64,000 nt of DNA from Accumulibacter sp964420975 (GCA_964420975.1 CAYQVH010000002.1:124001-188000); one strand, 5' to 3'. Numbered from the stretch's first letter, positions 17,152 to 26,777 are shown. The notes: generated by a model not told the origin, from the letters alone. Translations and numbers: made by a program.

Positions 17152-17759
17152 GGCTGGCGGGGTGGGCTTTGCCACTCGTCAACGCGTAGGCGTAGTTCGA
17201 AACCCCCCGCGCTGCTCGCGATAAGCAGTCTCGCTAAGGCGTGCGGGTCGTCGCCGTCGTAGGCGTATTCAATCTGCCATTCGCCTTGCCGCCACCGGAG
17301 AGGGCGTCCGCGCTCGTCACGGACGAGGTCGGCGTTCGCGCTCGGGGTGCCGCGCAGCCAGTCGAGCAAGTGGCTCAGCGGCAGGACATAACCGAGAACC
17401 GATTGCAACAGATCGTCGGCGTTGTCGGCGCTGCGTGTTCCCTCGCTGGTGGTCAGTCGGGCACCCTCGGCACCGCTGACGACTTCGGCCAGCGCCTGGC
17501 CAAATGGAGACGAGATCAGCAACTCGTCGCCGTCTGGGGTGTGTCGCCAGCTGATCCGGCCGGAGTAACCCTTCCCTTCGTGTCGCACCGAGAACCGACC
17601 GACGAGCAGGAAGTCGAGGCTCGGCTCGCGGGCGGCGACGGGAGGCGCGGTGCTGGTTGGGGCGACGCTGGCGCAACCAAGAATCGGCAGAAGGATGACG
17701 AGAAGCAGCGCCCAGGACGGAGGCGCGGCAGCGACGGCGCGACGGCAGCAGAGGAACAA
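17148..17759 (-). CDS. lolB: Outer-membrane lipoprotein insertion protein LolB
   Basis: LolB receives lipoproteins from LolA and inserts them in the outer membrane. The protein is about 203 residues with a lipobox LPILGCAS near residue 29 and the conserved GRFSVRHEGKGYSGRISWRH strand region. The available start is a TTG at 17759, nine bases after the TPR gene stop, with no strong ribosome binding site, so the start is uncertain. It is coupled to ispE by a four-base overlap. Confidence 0.88.
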   Translation of the reverse strand: MFLCCRRAVAAAPPSWALLLVILLPILGCASVAPTSTAPPVAAREPSLDFLLVGRFSVRHEGKGYSGRISWRHTPDGDELLISSPFGQALAEVVSGAEGARLTTSEGTRSADNADDLLQSVLGYVLPLSHLLDWLRGTPSANADLVRDERGRPLRWRQGEWQIEYAYDGDDPHALARLLIASSAGGFELRLRVDEWQSPPRQP

Positions 17760-17768
17760 AGGAAAAAC

Positions 17769-19526
17769 TCAGGGCGAGAATTTCTTGACCGCCTCGACCA
17801 ACACCTCGTGTGCGGGGTCTTTTTTCTGCGCTTCGCGCAGTACGGCGCTCGCTTCGTCCTTGCGGCCAAGCATCCACAGCACTTCGCCCAGGTGCGCGGC
17901 GATCTCGGGGTCGGCACGCTGCTCGTAGGCGCGTCGGACATAGCTGAGTGCGCCTTCGAGGTCTCCCTGCCGGTAGAGCACCCAGCCCATGCTATCGAGA
18001 ATGAAAGGGTCGTTCGGGGTGAGTTGCAACGCCTTTTCGATCAACTGGCGTGCTTCGGTCAGACGCAGCTTGCGATCGGCATAGGAATAACCGAGCGCGT
18101 TGTACGCCTGTGCGCTGTCGGGCTGCAATTCGATCAGCTTGCGCAGACGGCCTTCCATGATCGCCAGACGATCGAGCCGTTCAGCGAGTAGCGCCGACTC
18201 GTAGAGCAGGTCCGGTTGATCGGGCTCCTGGCGCAAGGCGTCGTCGAGCAGGCGGAAAGCGGCCTCGGTCTGCTTGGCGTCGCGTAGCAGTGCGGCTTCG
18301 CCGATCAAGAGCTGCAGGCGTTGCGGAGGATTGCGCTCGGCGGCGGCGCGCAATCCGGCGCGTGCGGCGTCGAGGTGACCTTGTTTGGCGAGGATGTTGG
18401 CGGCGCGCATCTGCGCCGGAAGGAAATGTTCTCCCGGGCCGACCTTGCGGTAGTAGTCGATCGCCTCGTCGACCCGCTTGTCCTCGTCGGTGAGTTGTCC
18501 GAGATAGAAGTAGGGGGCGTTCTTGTCAGCGACGTCAAGGGTGAGCAGGTGCTTCAGTTGCGCTTCGGCGAGCGGTCGGTCGTTTTCCTGCAGGGCGAGA
18601 ATCGCGACCGGATAGACGACGTCCGGGTTGTTTGGATGAGTTTGCAGGAGCTGTTCGAATTGGCGTTTGGCTTCCGCGTACCGCTTTTCGCCGACCAGCG
18701 CACGGGCAAGGTGCAGTTGTACCTCGCGCGACTGCGGGTAGCGTTTCAGAAAGTCTTGTAGCGAGGCGATCGCTTCGGCATTCGACTTGCCGGCGAGGAT
18801 TTGTGCTTCGAGAAGGGTTGCCAATTCCCAGTCAGGGCGCAGTTCGAGCGCCTTGCGAGTCTCGCTGAGGGCGAGGTCGCGTTCGTTCGCCGACTGGGCG
18901 GCAACAGCCAGCGCGTAGTGTGCTTCGGCGATGCCGGGATACGGCGCGCAGACCTGGCGCACCAACTGCAGTACCGCCTGTCGGTCCGGACTGCGGACGA
19001 ACATCCGGTTGAGGCCGAGCAGATTTGCGGGCAGCGAAGCCTTGTCGGCGTCGAGCATGCGGATCAACTCGGGCGCCAACCCGTCGAACTGGTTGGTCAG
19101 GATAAGCACCCCGGCAAGCACTTGCTGGGCGCGTTTGGAGTCCGGGTCAACCTGCAGCCAGAGGCGCGCCAGGTCGAGAACGAGATCGAAACGACGCGCA
19201 TAACTGGCCACTTCGACCGCGCGTGCGATAACCGCAGCGTCGCGCGTGCGTAGCGCGAGGTCGGCGTACGCCTGACTCGCCAGTTCGGTCTTGCCCCGCT
19301 GTAGCGCCACCTCGGCGAGCAGTACCTGGTAGACGACCTGACCCGTCAGCTCACCAGGGTTTCCGGGTTTCGCGATCGACGACTCGGTATCGGGCGGAAC
19401 GCGCTTGGCTTCCCGAAGCGTCGGTCTCGGTGGCTTGGCGGTCGCCGTGTCTCCAGCCGCTCCCGTCGGCATGCCGAGGGCCAACGCAAGCAAGGCGCCG
19501 TAGAGGGTGATCGTCGTCGGTTTCAT
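17769..19526 (-). CDS. Exported TPR-repeat protein
   Basis: A 585-residue periplasmic or outer-membrane-associated TPR protein with a signal peptide (LYGALLALALGMPTGAAG). Repeats run through nearly the whole length, clearest near the end (AYNALGYSYADRKLRLTEA and DSMGWVLYRQGDLEGALSY). It is the usual neighbour of lolB, ispE and mutM in betaproteobacteria, where it is annotated only as a TPR protein, and it leads the operon TPR-lolB-ispE. It is divergent from mutM with a 97-base gap. Confidence 0.88.
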   Translation of the reverse strand: MKPTTITLYGALLALALGMPTGAAGDTATAKPPRPTLREAKRVPPDTESSIAKPGNPGELTGQVVYQVLLAEVALQRGKTELASQAYADLALRTRDAAVIARAVEVASYARRFDLVLDLARLWLQVDPDSKRAQQVLAGVLILTNQFDGLAPELIRMLDADKASLPANLLGLNRMFVRSPDRQAVLQLVRQVCAPYPGIAEAHYALAVAAQSANERDLALSETRKALELRPDWELATLLEAQILAGKSNAEAIASLQDFLKRYPQSREVQLHLARALVGEKRYAEAKRQFEQLLQTHPNNPDVVYPVAILALQENDRPLAEAQLKHLLTLDVADKNAPYFYLGQLTDEDKRVDEAIDYYRKVGPGEHFLPAQMRAANILAKQGHLDAARAGLRAAAERNPPQRLQLLIGEAALLRDAKQTEAAFRLLDDALRQEPDQPDLLYESALLAERLDRLAIMEGRLRKLIELQPDSAQAYNALGYSYADRKLRLTEARQLIEKALQLTPNDPFILDSMGWVLYRQGDLEGALSYVRRAYEQRADPEIAAHLGEVLWMLGRKDEASAVLREAQKKDPAHEVLVEAVKKFSP

Positions 19527-19623
19527 CGTTTCCTATTCGTGGCGTGACGCAGTCGGAAAGTACGAGCCGTGACTGAGTCATAATTTCTGTTGTGCATGTT
19601 ATGGACTTTTTCCGGTCGCAGCA

Positions 19624-20451
19624 ATGCCAGAACTCCCAGAAGTCGAAGTCAGTCGCCAGGGGCTGCTGCCTCATCTCGGTGGACAACGGATCGTCTCCGC
19701 CGTTGTTCGAACGCCGCGATTGCGGCACGAAATTCCCGCCGATCTCGCACGACGGGTCGCCGGTCGACAGCTGCGCTCGATCGAACGTCGCGGCAAATAC
19801 CTGCTCTTCGACTGTGAAAGCGAGCGCGATGGCGGCTGGCTGATTCTCCACCTGGGCATGTCGGGCAGCCTGCGCCTGCTGCCGCCTGGCGTTCCCGCAA
19901 ACCCACACGAGCATTTCGACCTCGTTTTTGCCAACACCCTGCTGCGTCTGCGCGATCCGCGGCGATTTGGCGCGTTGCTGTGGCACTCGGGGCGTGACGT
20001 CGAGGTTCACCCGCTGCTCGCCGAACTCGGCGTAGAGCCCTTGTCGGAAGCCTTCACCGGCGACTGGCTGTACGCGGCGACCCGGCGGCGGCGCGGACCG
20101 ATCAAGCCGCTGTTGATGAACGCCCGCCTACTTGTCGGGATTGGCAACATTTACGCCTCCGAGAGCCTGTTTGAGGCGGGCGTTTCGCCCTTGCGCGGCG
20201 CCGACCGGATCAGCGTTGCCCGCTATCGTGTGCTCGTTGCGGCCATACGCTCGACGCTGCAGGACGCGATCGCAGCCGGCGGCAGCAGTGTTCGCGACTA
20301 CGTCCATAGTGACGGTGGCGCCGGTTGTTTCCAGCTGGCGTGCGCGGTCTATGATCGCGAGGGGCAACCCTGTCTCCGCTGCGGTACGCCGATTTGCGCG
20401 GTTCGCCAAGCCGGACGATCGACCTATTATTGCCCGCGTTGTCAGCGCTAG
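19624..20451 (+). CDS. mutM: Formamidopyrimidine-DNA glycosylase
   Basis: A 275-residue base-excision repair enzyme that removes 8-oxoguanine. The N-terminal PELPEVE carries the catalytic Pro and Glu. The conserved Lys is in RRGKYLLFD, the helix-two-turn-helix region contains VGIGNIYASE, and the C-terminus has an intact zinc finger (CLRCG and YYCPRC). The ATG at 19624 gives the required mature N-terminal Pro. It stands alone between the divergent TPR gene and the convergent fetB. Confidence 0.97.
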   Translation: MPELPEVEVSRQGLLPHLGGQRIVSAVVRTPRLRHEIPADLARRVAGRQLRSIERRGKYLLFDCESERDGGWLILHLGMSGSLRLLPPGVPANPHEHFDLVFANTLLRLRDPRRFGALLWHSGRDVEVHPLLAELGVEPLSEAFTGDWLYAATRRRRGPIKPLLMNARLLVGIGNIYASESLFEAGVSPLRGADRISVARYRVLVAAIRSTLQDAIAAGGSSVRDYVHSDGGAGCFQLACAVYDREGQPCLRCGTPICAVRQAGRSTYYCPRCQR

Positions 20452-20483
20452 CGGGCTGTCGGTCCCGGTCGGTAGACGCCAGA

Positions 20484-21281
20484 CTAGTCGAGGCGCAAAC
20501 GGTCGAGGCGCAGGCGCTGACGGTCGTCGAACAAGCGCCGCGCGGCCAGGCTGACGGCGACTGCCGTACCGAAACCGGTTCCGGCGGCAATCAGGAACAT
20601 GACGAGAATCTGGTACTTGACCGCTTCGACCGGCGGCGTGCCGGCAAGGATCTGGCCGGTCATCATTCCCGGCAAGCTGACAATGCCGGCAGCAGACATC
20701 GCGTTGATGATCGGAATCAGCCCGACGCGGATCGCCTCCCGGCGGCTGTCGGAAATTGCTTCGCGCCAGTCTTGTCCGAGCGCTAGCCGCGTCTCGATCG
20801 CTGTACGTTTACCGGTTGCCTCTTGCGTCAGTCGGTCGACGCCGAGCGCGATGCCGTTCATCGTGTTGCCAAGGACCATGCCGAGCAGCGGAATCGCGTA
20901 TTGTGGTGCGTACCACGGTGTAGTGCCGATGACGCAAGCCAGTGCGAGCACGGTGACGGTAAACGACGAAACGAACATCGACACCGTGCCGATGCCGAAC
21001 CCCCAGCCGCCGCGCAAGCGCCGCTTTTGCCGGGCAGCAACTTCGTGTCCGGCAGCGGCGAGCATCACGGTCGCCATGAGCCCGACCCAAAGCGCGTTGG
21101 CGTGTTCGAACAGCACCTTGAGTACCAGGCCGATGAGCAACAGCTGCACGGTACTGCGCGCCGCCGAAACGAGCAGGGAGCGCTCGACGCCGAGCCGCAA
21201 GCGTAGCGACAAGGCGGCCAGGGCCAGTATCAGCAGCGCCGCGACGCTCAGATCGGTGAAAGAGAGCGCGATCACGTTCAT
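20484..21281 (-). CDS. fetB: Iron export ABC transporter permease FetB
   Basis: A 265-residue membrane protein of the FetB/YbbM family with about seven hydrophobic segments and the conserved stretch YAIPLLGMVLGNTMNGIAL, followed by the cytoplasmic coupling region with LALGQDWREA and LPGMMTGQILAG. FetAB exports iron and protects against oxidative stress in E. coli. I chose the ATG at 21281, which overlaps the fetA stop (ATGA), over a 29-codon extension. Confidence 0.92.
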   Translation of the reverse strand: MNVIALSFTDLSVAALLILALAALSLRLRLGVERSLLVSAARSTVQLLLIGLVLKVLFEHANALWVGLMATVMLAAAGHEVAARQKRRLRGGWGFGIGTVSMFVSSFTVTVLALACVIGTTPWYAPQYAIPLLGMVLGNTMNGIALGVDRLTQEATGKRTAIETRLALGQDWREAISDSRREAIRVGLIPIINAMSAAGIVSLPGMMTGQILAGTPPVEAVKYQILVMFLIAAGTGFGTAVAVSLAARRLFDDRQRLRLDRLRLD

Positions 21282-21874
21282 GTCGGCAGGTCGATCAGCC
21301 GACCGTCGAGCAAACGATAGCGGCGCTGGGCGACGCGCATCGCCTGACGTTCGTCGTGACTGACCCATAACAGCGCCGCCGGGCGTGTCGCACGGTAGTC
21401 GGCGAGCAACGCTTCAACCCGACGTTCGCTTTCCTGGTCCAGATTGGCGGTGGGTTCGTCGAGCAGCAGCACCGACGGCCGCCGCATCAGTGCCCGCAAC
21501 AGTCCCAGCCGTTGCCGTTCGCCGGTCGAGCAGCGAGCGATGGTCCACTGCAGCGCGTCCGTCGGTAAGCCCAGGCCCGCGAGCCACGCGGGATCGACGC
21601 CGGCCGGAAAGTGTTCGCCGACGCGTTCTGCCCACCATGGGCTTTCGGCCATTACCAGCGTCACCGCCGCCCGCCACTGCGGTGCCGGCAGCGACGAGCA
21701 GGCGATCTCGTGCAGAAAAACCTCGCCCTGGTGCGGATCGAGATCGGCCAGCGCGCGCAGCAGAAGCGTCTTGCCGCTGCCGGACGCTCCTTCGACACAG
21801 ACGCACTCGCCGGCGTTGATGGTGAGCGACAGAGGACCGACATGAGGGGTTGCGACCTGTGCAAGGCGGAACAT
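21278..21874 (-). CDS. fetA: Iron export ABC transporter ATP-binding protein FetA
   Basis: A 198-residue ABC ATPase. Walker A is GASGSGKT near residue 30, the signature is CSTGERQRL near residue 116, Walker B is VLLLDEPTANLD near residue 137, and the switch His is in VSHDERQ. It is short because, like other FetA proteins, it is a minimal nucleotide-binding domain. It is translationally coupled to fetB. Confidence 0.92.
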   Translation of the reverse strand: MFRLAQVATPHVGPLSLTINAGECVCVEGASGSGKTLLLRALADLDPHQGEVFLHEIACSSLPAPQWRAAVTLVMAESPWWAERVGEHFPAGVDPAWLAGLGLPTDALQWTIARCSTGERQRLGLLRALMRRPSVLLLDEPTANLDQESERRVEALLADYRATRPAALLWVSHDERQAMRVAQRRYRLLDGRLIDLPT

Positions 21875-22147
21875 ACGACGGCAAGCTTTCTTCGGGTAGT
21901 ATGCAGCAGCGTGTTCTTCCTCGGCCGTCGCGTCGAGCTGCGCGAGAAGGGGAACGGACCACTGATGCCATGATCAATGGTCGGAAGAAGTCGCTTGGGT
22001 CTGTTGCGGCAAACCAACGGCATCTTACCATTCCGGGCGGACTGTCCTTGGTTCGCCGTGCCCCGGCGCGTAAGAAAAACCGCCATGTTGCTGATTGCTC
22101 GGGACTTTGTGTTAGAGTGAAAGTTGCCTATTGTGCGGGGATCTGCC

Positions 22148-24103
22148 ATGACGCTTGCCCAACACGTTGCTGCCTACAGTGAATGGCGCGCCGAGCTTTC
22201 CGGAGTGCTTGAGAAATTCGCTCGCTGGCTGGCCGAGAACGAGCTCGCCGACGCACAGACCGATCGGCGGATTGCCGACCTGCTCGAGAAGTTGCGCGAA
22301 GATCGTTTGCACGTTGCCTTTGTCGCCGAGTTCTCGCGTGGCAAGTCGGAGCTGATCAACGCGCTGTTTTTTGCCAACTACGGCAACCGAATTCTTCCCT
22401 CGACTGCCGGTCGGACAACGATGTGTCCAACCGAACTGATGTTCGATCGCACGCGCAGGGCGTCGATCGAACTGTTGCCGATCGAGACCCGCGGTTCGAA
22501 CGCCAGCATCAGCGAATTCAAGCGCTTCCGCGACCAGTGGCAGGTGATCGTGCTCGATACGGCGTCTGCAGAAGCGATGCAGGAGGCGCTGCGCCACGTC
22601 AGCGACGTCTCGCGGGTGGACCTCGAAACCGCCAGGAAGCTTGGCTTTGCGGTCGACGACAGTGAGACCTCGGCGGTCCGGGTAAACGACGACGGGACGC
22701 TCGAAATTCCGCGCTGGCGGCACGCAATCATCAATTTCCCGCACCCGCTGCTCGAACAGGGGCTGGTGATTCTCGACACGCCGGGATTGAATGCGATCGG
22801 CACCGAGCCGGAACTGACCTTGTCGCTGCTTCCCAACGCGCACGCCGTGCTGTTTATCCTCGCCGCCGATACAGGGGTGACGCAGTCCGACCTGACGGTA
22901 TGGGAAGAGCATATCGGCGTGGCGAGCGGACGCAAGAAAGGACGCATCGTCGTACTCAACAAGATCGACAGTCTGTGGGACGAGCTGAAATCGCCCGCAG
23001 AAGTCGAGGCCGAGATTTCGCGACAGGTCGACACCTGCGCCTGGACGCTGGCGTTGCCACCGGAGCAGGTGTTTCCGGTATCGGCGCAGAAGGCTCTGGT
23101 GGCCAAGATCAATGAAGACGGCGACCTGCTCCGTCGTAGCCGTCTTGGCGCGCTTGAGCACGCCTTGTCCGAGGAGCTCATCCCCGCCAAGCAGGAGATC
23201 GTTCGTGACAACACCGACAGCGAGTTCGCGGATTGTTACTTGCGCGCCCGCGGCCTGCTCGATTCACGGCTCGCCGGTCTGCGCGAGCAGGTGACCGAAC
23301 TGACCGAACTGCGCGGCAAGAACAAGGGGGTCGTCGAGTACATGATGGGCAAGGTGCGAGTCGAGAAGGAGGAGTTCGAATCCGGCTTGCAGCGTTACTA
23401 CGCCGTTCGCAGCGTCTTTTCGCAGCTGACCAACAACCTGTTTTCACACCTCGGACTGGATTCCTTGCGTCTGTTGACAACCGAGACGCGCGAGACGATG
23501 CAGCACGCGACCTTTACCAAAACGCTGACGACAGCCATAGAGAACTTCTTTGCTGTTGCGCGCGGCAATCTCAGCCGTTCGGAGGCCGAAGTCGACGAAA
23601 TCAAGGCGATGATGGAAGCGATCTACAAGAAGTTCGCCGTCGAACACGGTCTCAAGCTGGGGTCGCCGATCGGTTTTTCGCTCGCTCGTTACGCGCACGA
23701 GATCGACCGCATCGAGCAATGGTGCGATACACACGTCAAGACAATGTTCCAGTTGCTGACCCATGAGAAGAGTCAGCTGACGCAGCGGTTCTTCGAGGAG
23801 GTCGCGGTTCACGTTCGGAAGAACTTCGAGCAGGCGAATCGGGACGCCGAGTCCTGGCTGAAAGCGATCATGGCGCCGATGGAGATTCAGATCCGCGAGC
23901 ACCAGATTCAGTTGAAGCGGCGACTGGAGAGTATCAAACGCATTCACCAGGCGACCGATACCCTGGAAGAGCGGATCGACGAATTGGTCAGCGTCGAAGA
24001 CAAACTCGTCTCGCAGTTGCAAGGGCTGAACAGGATCGGTGAGGCGATTCGCGACGTCCTGCAGAAGACGGTCGCTATCGAGGATCTTCGCAGTGCCGCT
24101 TGA
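22148..24103 (+). CDS. Dynamin-like GTPase
   Basis: A 651-residue large GTPase. The G1 loop is AEFSRGKSELINALF near residue 65, a G2-like Thr follows in GRTTMCPTE, G3 is DTPGLN near residue 211, and G4 is NKID near residue 268. After the GTPase domain comes a long helical region (residues 350-640) with heptad-like stretches, ending in a likely coiled coil (RLESIKRIHQATDTLEERIDEL). No clear membrane segment is visible. Bacterial dynamin-like proteins often come as pairs; this one is single and has no phage- or stress-defence neighbours. The ATG at 22148 has GGGGATC upstream. Confidence 0.85.
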   Translation: MTLAQHVAAYSEWRAELSGVLEKFARWLAENELADAQTDRRIADLLEKLREDRLHVAFVAEFSRGKSELINALFFANYGNRILPSTAGRTTMCPTELMFDRTRRASIELLPIETRGSNASISEFKRFRDQWQVIVLDTASAEAMQEALRHVSDVSRVDLETARKLGFAVDDSETSAVRVNDDGTLEIPRWRHAIINFPHPLLEQGLVILDTPGLNAIGTEPELTLSLLPNAHAVLFILAADTGVTQSDLTVWEEHIGVASGRKKGRIVVLNKIDSLWDELKSPAEVEAEISRQVDTCAWTLALPPEQVFPVSAQKALVAKINEDGDLLRRSRLGALEHALSEELIPAKQEIVRDNTDSEFADCYLRARGLLDSRLAGLREQVTELTELRGKNKGVVEYMMGKVRVEKEEFESGLQRYYAVRSVFSQLTNNLFSHLGLDSLRLLTTETRETMQHATFTKTLTTAIENFFAVARGNLSRSEAEVDEIKAMMEAIYKKFAVEHGLKLGSPIGFSLARYAHEIDRIEQWCDTHVKTMFQLLTHEKSQLTQRFFEEVAVHVRKNFEQANRDAESWLKAIMAPMEIQIREHQIQLKRRLESIKRIHQATDTLEERIDELVSVEDKLVSQLQGLNRIGEAIRDVLQKTVAIEDLRSAA

Positions 24104-24106
24104 GGG

Positions 24107-24433
24107 CTACTGGTTTCTCGTCTGCGGGTAATAGGTCGCCTGCAGGTAGTCGGCGACTTCGTCGACGTCGTTCCGGTCCCAACGCAGATTCATCATCTGC
24201 TGCCAGCGCGTGACTTCGGCGCGCAGGCTCGTCAGGTCATTCACCCGCTTCTTGTCTCGCCAATGGACCTGCTCGTTATGGCAGGCGATACAGTGCGTCG
24301 AGTACAGGAGTTCCCCGCGGCTCGCGGCGCGCGCCGGCAACTCGTCGCCGATCGCGACGCCCGTCTGAGCGACCGCTACACAAGCCGCCAGAGCAAGGCG
24401 CCAGCGCGTTTTCGTGGTGAGCTTGCGGTGCAC
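24107..24433 (-). CDS. Small monohaem cytochrome c
   Basis: A 108-residue exported cytochrome. A signal peptide (WRLALAACVAVAQTGVAIG) precedes a single haem motif CIACH, and a Met that could be the sixth ligand is in QQMMNLRW. I chose the GTG at 24433 because GGAGG lies seven bases upstream; a TTG at 24439 is also possible. It is the last gene of a minus-strand set with the metallo-hydrolase, an 86-residue protein and DUF3617. Its redox partner is unknown. Confidence 0.85.
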   Translation of the reverse strand: MHRKLTTKTRWRLALAACVAVAQTGVAIGDELPARAASRGELLYSTHCIACHNEQVHWRDKKRVNDLTSLRAEVTRWQQMMNLRWDRNDVDEVADYLQATYYPQTRNQ

Positions 24434-24435
24434 GC

Positions 24436-25113
24436 TCAATCCTCCACGAAGCGCCGGATGAAGCCAGCGATTGCGGTGGCGCCGACAAAAACGCCGTAAT
24501 GGCCTTCACACAGGATGTCGGCGTCGAGTGCCAGAAGTTTTTGCAGCGAGCGCTGGTAATCCTCAGCGTTGGACAGCAGAGCGGGGTGTAGCGGGCCGTG
24601 AACATCCTGTGCGAAAACGACGCGTTTGCCTTCCGATTCGACCAGATAGGCGACTGAGCCCGGAGAGTGTCCGGGAAGGTGAATGACCGACAGGGATCGA
24701 TCGCCGAGTTCCAGGCGGTCGCCGTCACCGATCGAGAGGTCGACCGGACAAGGCGTCAGTTGATCCCCGTACCATGAGGCCGCGCTGACCTGACTGTCGC
24801 CCCGCTCCAGATAGGGAACCTCCAGCGCGTGCAAGGCAATCGGCCAGTGGAAGCGCTGGCGGAAGTAAGCCGCACCGCCACTATGGTCGTAGTGACAATG
24901 GGTGAGCACGAGATAGCGGATCTGATTTGCCTCGATCCCGGTGGCTTCGAGATTGACGAGCAGACGTTCGCTCGCCCGACCGGACCCGGAGTCGACCAAA
25001 GCCGCGTGGTCACCAAAGTGGACGAGATAGACCGCCGCATCGTTGGCGTGGGTCAGACTTGGGCCCCCAATCTGTACGATGTCCGGGGTGATTTCAAGCA
25101 CACGCGGTCCCAT
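24436..25113 (-). CDS. Metallo-beta-lactamase-fold hydrolase
   Basis: A 225-residue MBL-fold enzyme with the metal motif THCHYDHSGG near residue 71, further metal ligands in LPGHSPGS near residue 144 and AQDVHG near residue 168, and a final His in CEGHYG. The set of ligands supports a binuclear metal centre of the glyoxalase II/hydrolase kind. The substrate is unknown. It lies 9 bases after the 86-residue gene and directly precedes the cytochrome gene. Confidence 0.88.
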   Translation of the reverse strand: MGPRVLEITPDIVQIGGPSLTHANDAAVYLVHFGDHAALVDSGSGRASERLLVNLEATGIEANQIRYLVLTHCHYDHSGGAAYFRQRFHWPIALHALEVPYLERGDSQVSAASWYGDQLTPCPVDLSIGDGDRLELGDRSLSVIHLPGHSPGSVAYLVESEGKRVVFAQDVHGPLHPALLSNAEDYQRSLQKLLALDADILCEGHYGVFVGATAIAGFIRRFVED

Positions 25114-25122
25114 TCTCGCCCC

Positions 25123-25383
25123 TTACTTTGCCTTCGTCATTGCGCGGGCAGCCATCAGTGCCGCCGCGAGCTCCTGTTGTGGATCACTGAAGTCGTCGTC
25201 ACGCCGTCCGCCCGAGCGGGCATACCAGTAACGGCTATTGCCGGCGTCGCCTTCGATCTTGTGCAGAATCGCATGCACCCAACAGGCGAGCGGGCCGTCG
25301 AGTTTCTGCACTATCGCGTGGGCTCTATCCCAGTCCGAGCGCAAAGCGGCTTCGATCGCGCTGACGAGCGGGTCTAGGTCCAT
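25123..25383 (-). CDS. Conserved 86-residue protein of unknown function
   Basis: A short cytoplasmic protein with the block DWDRAHAIVQKLDGPLACW followed by VHAILHKIEGDAGNSRYWY, an arrangement I recognise from small conserved hypothetical proteins of proteobacteria. The Asp/Glu and Trp-Tyr residues are suggestive of a helical scaffold, but no catalytic motif is evident. It sits between DUF3617 and the MBL hydrolase on the same strand. Confidence 0.8.
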   Translation of the reverse strand: MDLDPLVSAIEAALRSDWDRAHAIVQKLDGPLACWVHAILHKIEGDAGNSRYWYARSGGRRDDDFSDPQQELAAALMAARAMTKAK

Positions 25384-25411
25384 TCCGGCGGCCCTTCTTA
25401 ATGGGCAGGCA

Positions 25412-25954
25412 TTACTTCTGCCGCTTCATCATTTCCTGGAACTTGGGATCCTTCATCATCTCGTTGACGTTGATCGAACCGACGTTGGGCATGATGACGT
25501 CACCCGGTTTCTGTCCCGGCTTGCACGGTCCCAGCCAACGCGCGTCGATCGCCATCCGGGATTCCTTCATTCCCTGCAATGGGGGGCTGAAGCGGGTTTG
25601 AACATCGCCTCGGTAAGCGGTGTCGAACGAGCCGACGAAAACCGCGTCGGTGGTCGCCGTACTACCCTGTATCTTGCACACCGAGCGCATCGTCACCTGG
25701 TTGCCGAGCGGTTTGACGTCGACGACACTGCACTCCGGTCGTTCCTTCTGCGCCTGCTGCTGCAACAGGTTGTCGGTGTTCTGGTCGATACACTGTTGCA
25801 TCGCTCCCATCGCCGGAGCGCCTTCCATGCGCGTGCTGACTTCCCATAGGCCGGCTTTGCGCTTCGGCATTTCGGCGGCCTGCGGCGTCGCGACCAGTCC
25901 CGTCAGGGTGGCGATAACGAACGCGAAGCGGAAAACAAGAGTCAAGGGCGACAT
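25412..25954 (-). CDS. DUF3617 family exported protein
   Basis: A 180-residue protein with a signal peptide (LVFRFAFVIATLTGLVATPQAA) followed by the DUF3617 pattern: KAGLWEVSTRMEG, a Cys in QQCIDQ, a second Cys pair region (PECSVVDV and RSVCKI), and DARWLGPCKPG. The function of the family is unknown. I chose the second of two close ATGs (25954) because AGGA lies six bases upstream. A Met-rich end (NEMMKDPKFQEMMKRQK) is notable. Confidence 0.82.
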   Translation of the reverse strand: MSPLTLVFRFAFVIATLTGLVATPQAAEMPKRKAGLWEVSTRMEGAPAMGAMQQCIDQNTDNLLQQQAQKERPECSVVDVKPLGNQVTMRSVCKIQGSTATTDAVFVGSFDTAYRGDVQTRFSPPLQGMKESRMAIDARWLGPCKPGQKPGDVIMPNVGSINVNEMMKDPKFQEMMKRQK

Positions 25955-26109
25955 GGTCATTCCTCGGCGAAGTGGGCGTCTTGGAGGGCTGCGAACAGAA
26001 TGGTAATCCTCTTGTGCGACGCTGTCAGTCTTCCGATTAGCGCGGCCGCCAGAGTGACCGTTACTCCACTCCTTGAGTCCCGAACCACTGTCTAGCGAAG
26101 GGCGTACCG

Positions 26110-26742
26110 ATGACGCTGAACCCTCACGACTTGCAGCAAATCTCCGGCGGGACCCTCGAACACTACGAGCGGCGGGCGGCGGAATTCTGGGCGGGTACTC
26201 GCGACCACGACGTTGGCCAGAATATCGACGCGCTGCTGCGGCATGTCGAGGGCTCGCCACCGTACTGCTTGCTCGATTTCGGTTGTGGGCCAGGGCGCGA
26301 CCTGAAGACGTTGGCGGCTCGCGGTCATCAAGTGACGGGTCTCGATGGTTCGGCCAGCTTCGCGCGTATGGCACGTGCCTACAGCGGTTGCGAGGTCCTG
26401 GAGCAGGATTTCCTCGCGCTCGAACTGCCCGTCGCGTGTTACGACGGAGTGTTCGCCAACGCTTCGCTGTTTCACGTGCCGACGCAAGAATTGCCTCGCG
26501 TGCTGACTGATCTATGGTCGGCACTGAAGCCTGGCGGCGTGCTTTTCGCGTCGAATCCGCATGGCGGCGACGAGGAAGGCTGGAACAACGGTCGCTATGG
26601 TGCCTACCTGTCGCTGGTCACCTGGCGCGCTTACCTGACCGCGGCCGGTTTTGTCGAAATCGAGCACTACTATCGACCGCCGGGCTTGCCGCGCGCGCAG
26701 CAGCCGTGGCTCGCGAGCGTCTGGCGAAAGCCGGCAGGGTAG
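26110..26742 (+). CDS. SAM-dependent methyltransferase, class I
   Basis: A 210-residue methyltransferase with the SAM-binding motif LLDFGCGPGRDLKTLAARGH near residue 53, acidic residue in GLDGS, and motif LKPGGVLFASNPHGGD near residue 140. The region before motif I (TLEHYERRAAEFWAGTRDHD) is typical of the methyltransferase-11 group. It is divergent from DUF3617 and has no informative partner, so the substrate is open. Confidence 0.87.
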   Translation: MTLNPHDLQQISGGTLEHYERRAAEFWAGTRDHDVGQNIDALLRHVEGSPPYCLLDFGCGPGRDLKTLAARGHQVTGLDGSASFARMARAYSGCEVLEQDFLALELPVACYDGVFANASLFHVPTQELPRVLTDLWSALKPGGVLFASNPHGGDEEGWNNGRYGAYLSLVTWRAYLTAAGFVEIEHYYRPPGLPRAQQPWLASVWRKPAG

Positions 26743-26777
26743 AACGACGTCCGTCGCCATCCGGCTTGGATTGCGGG

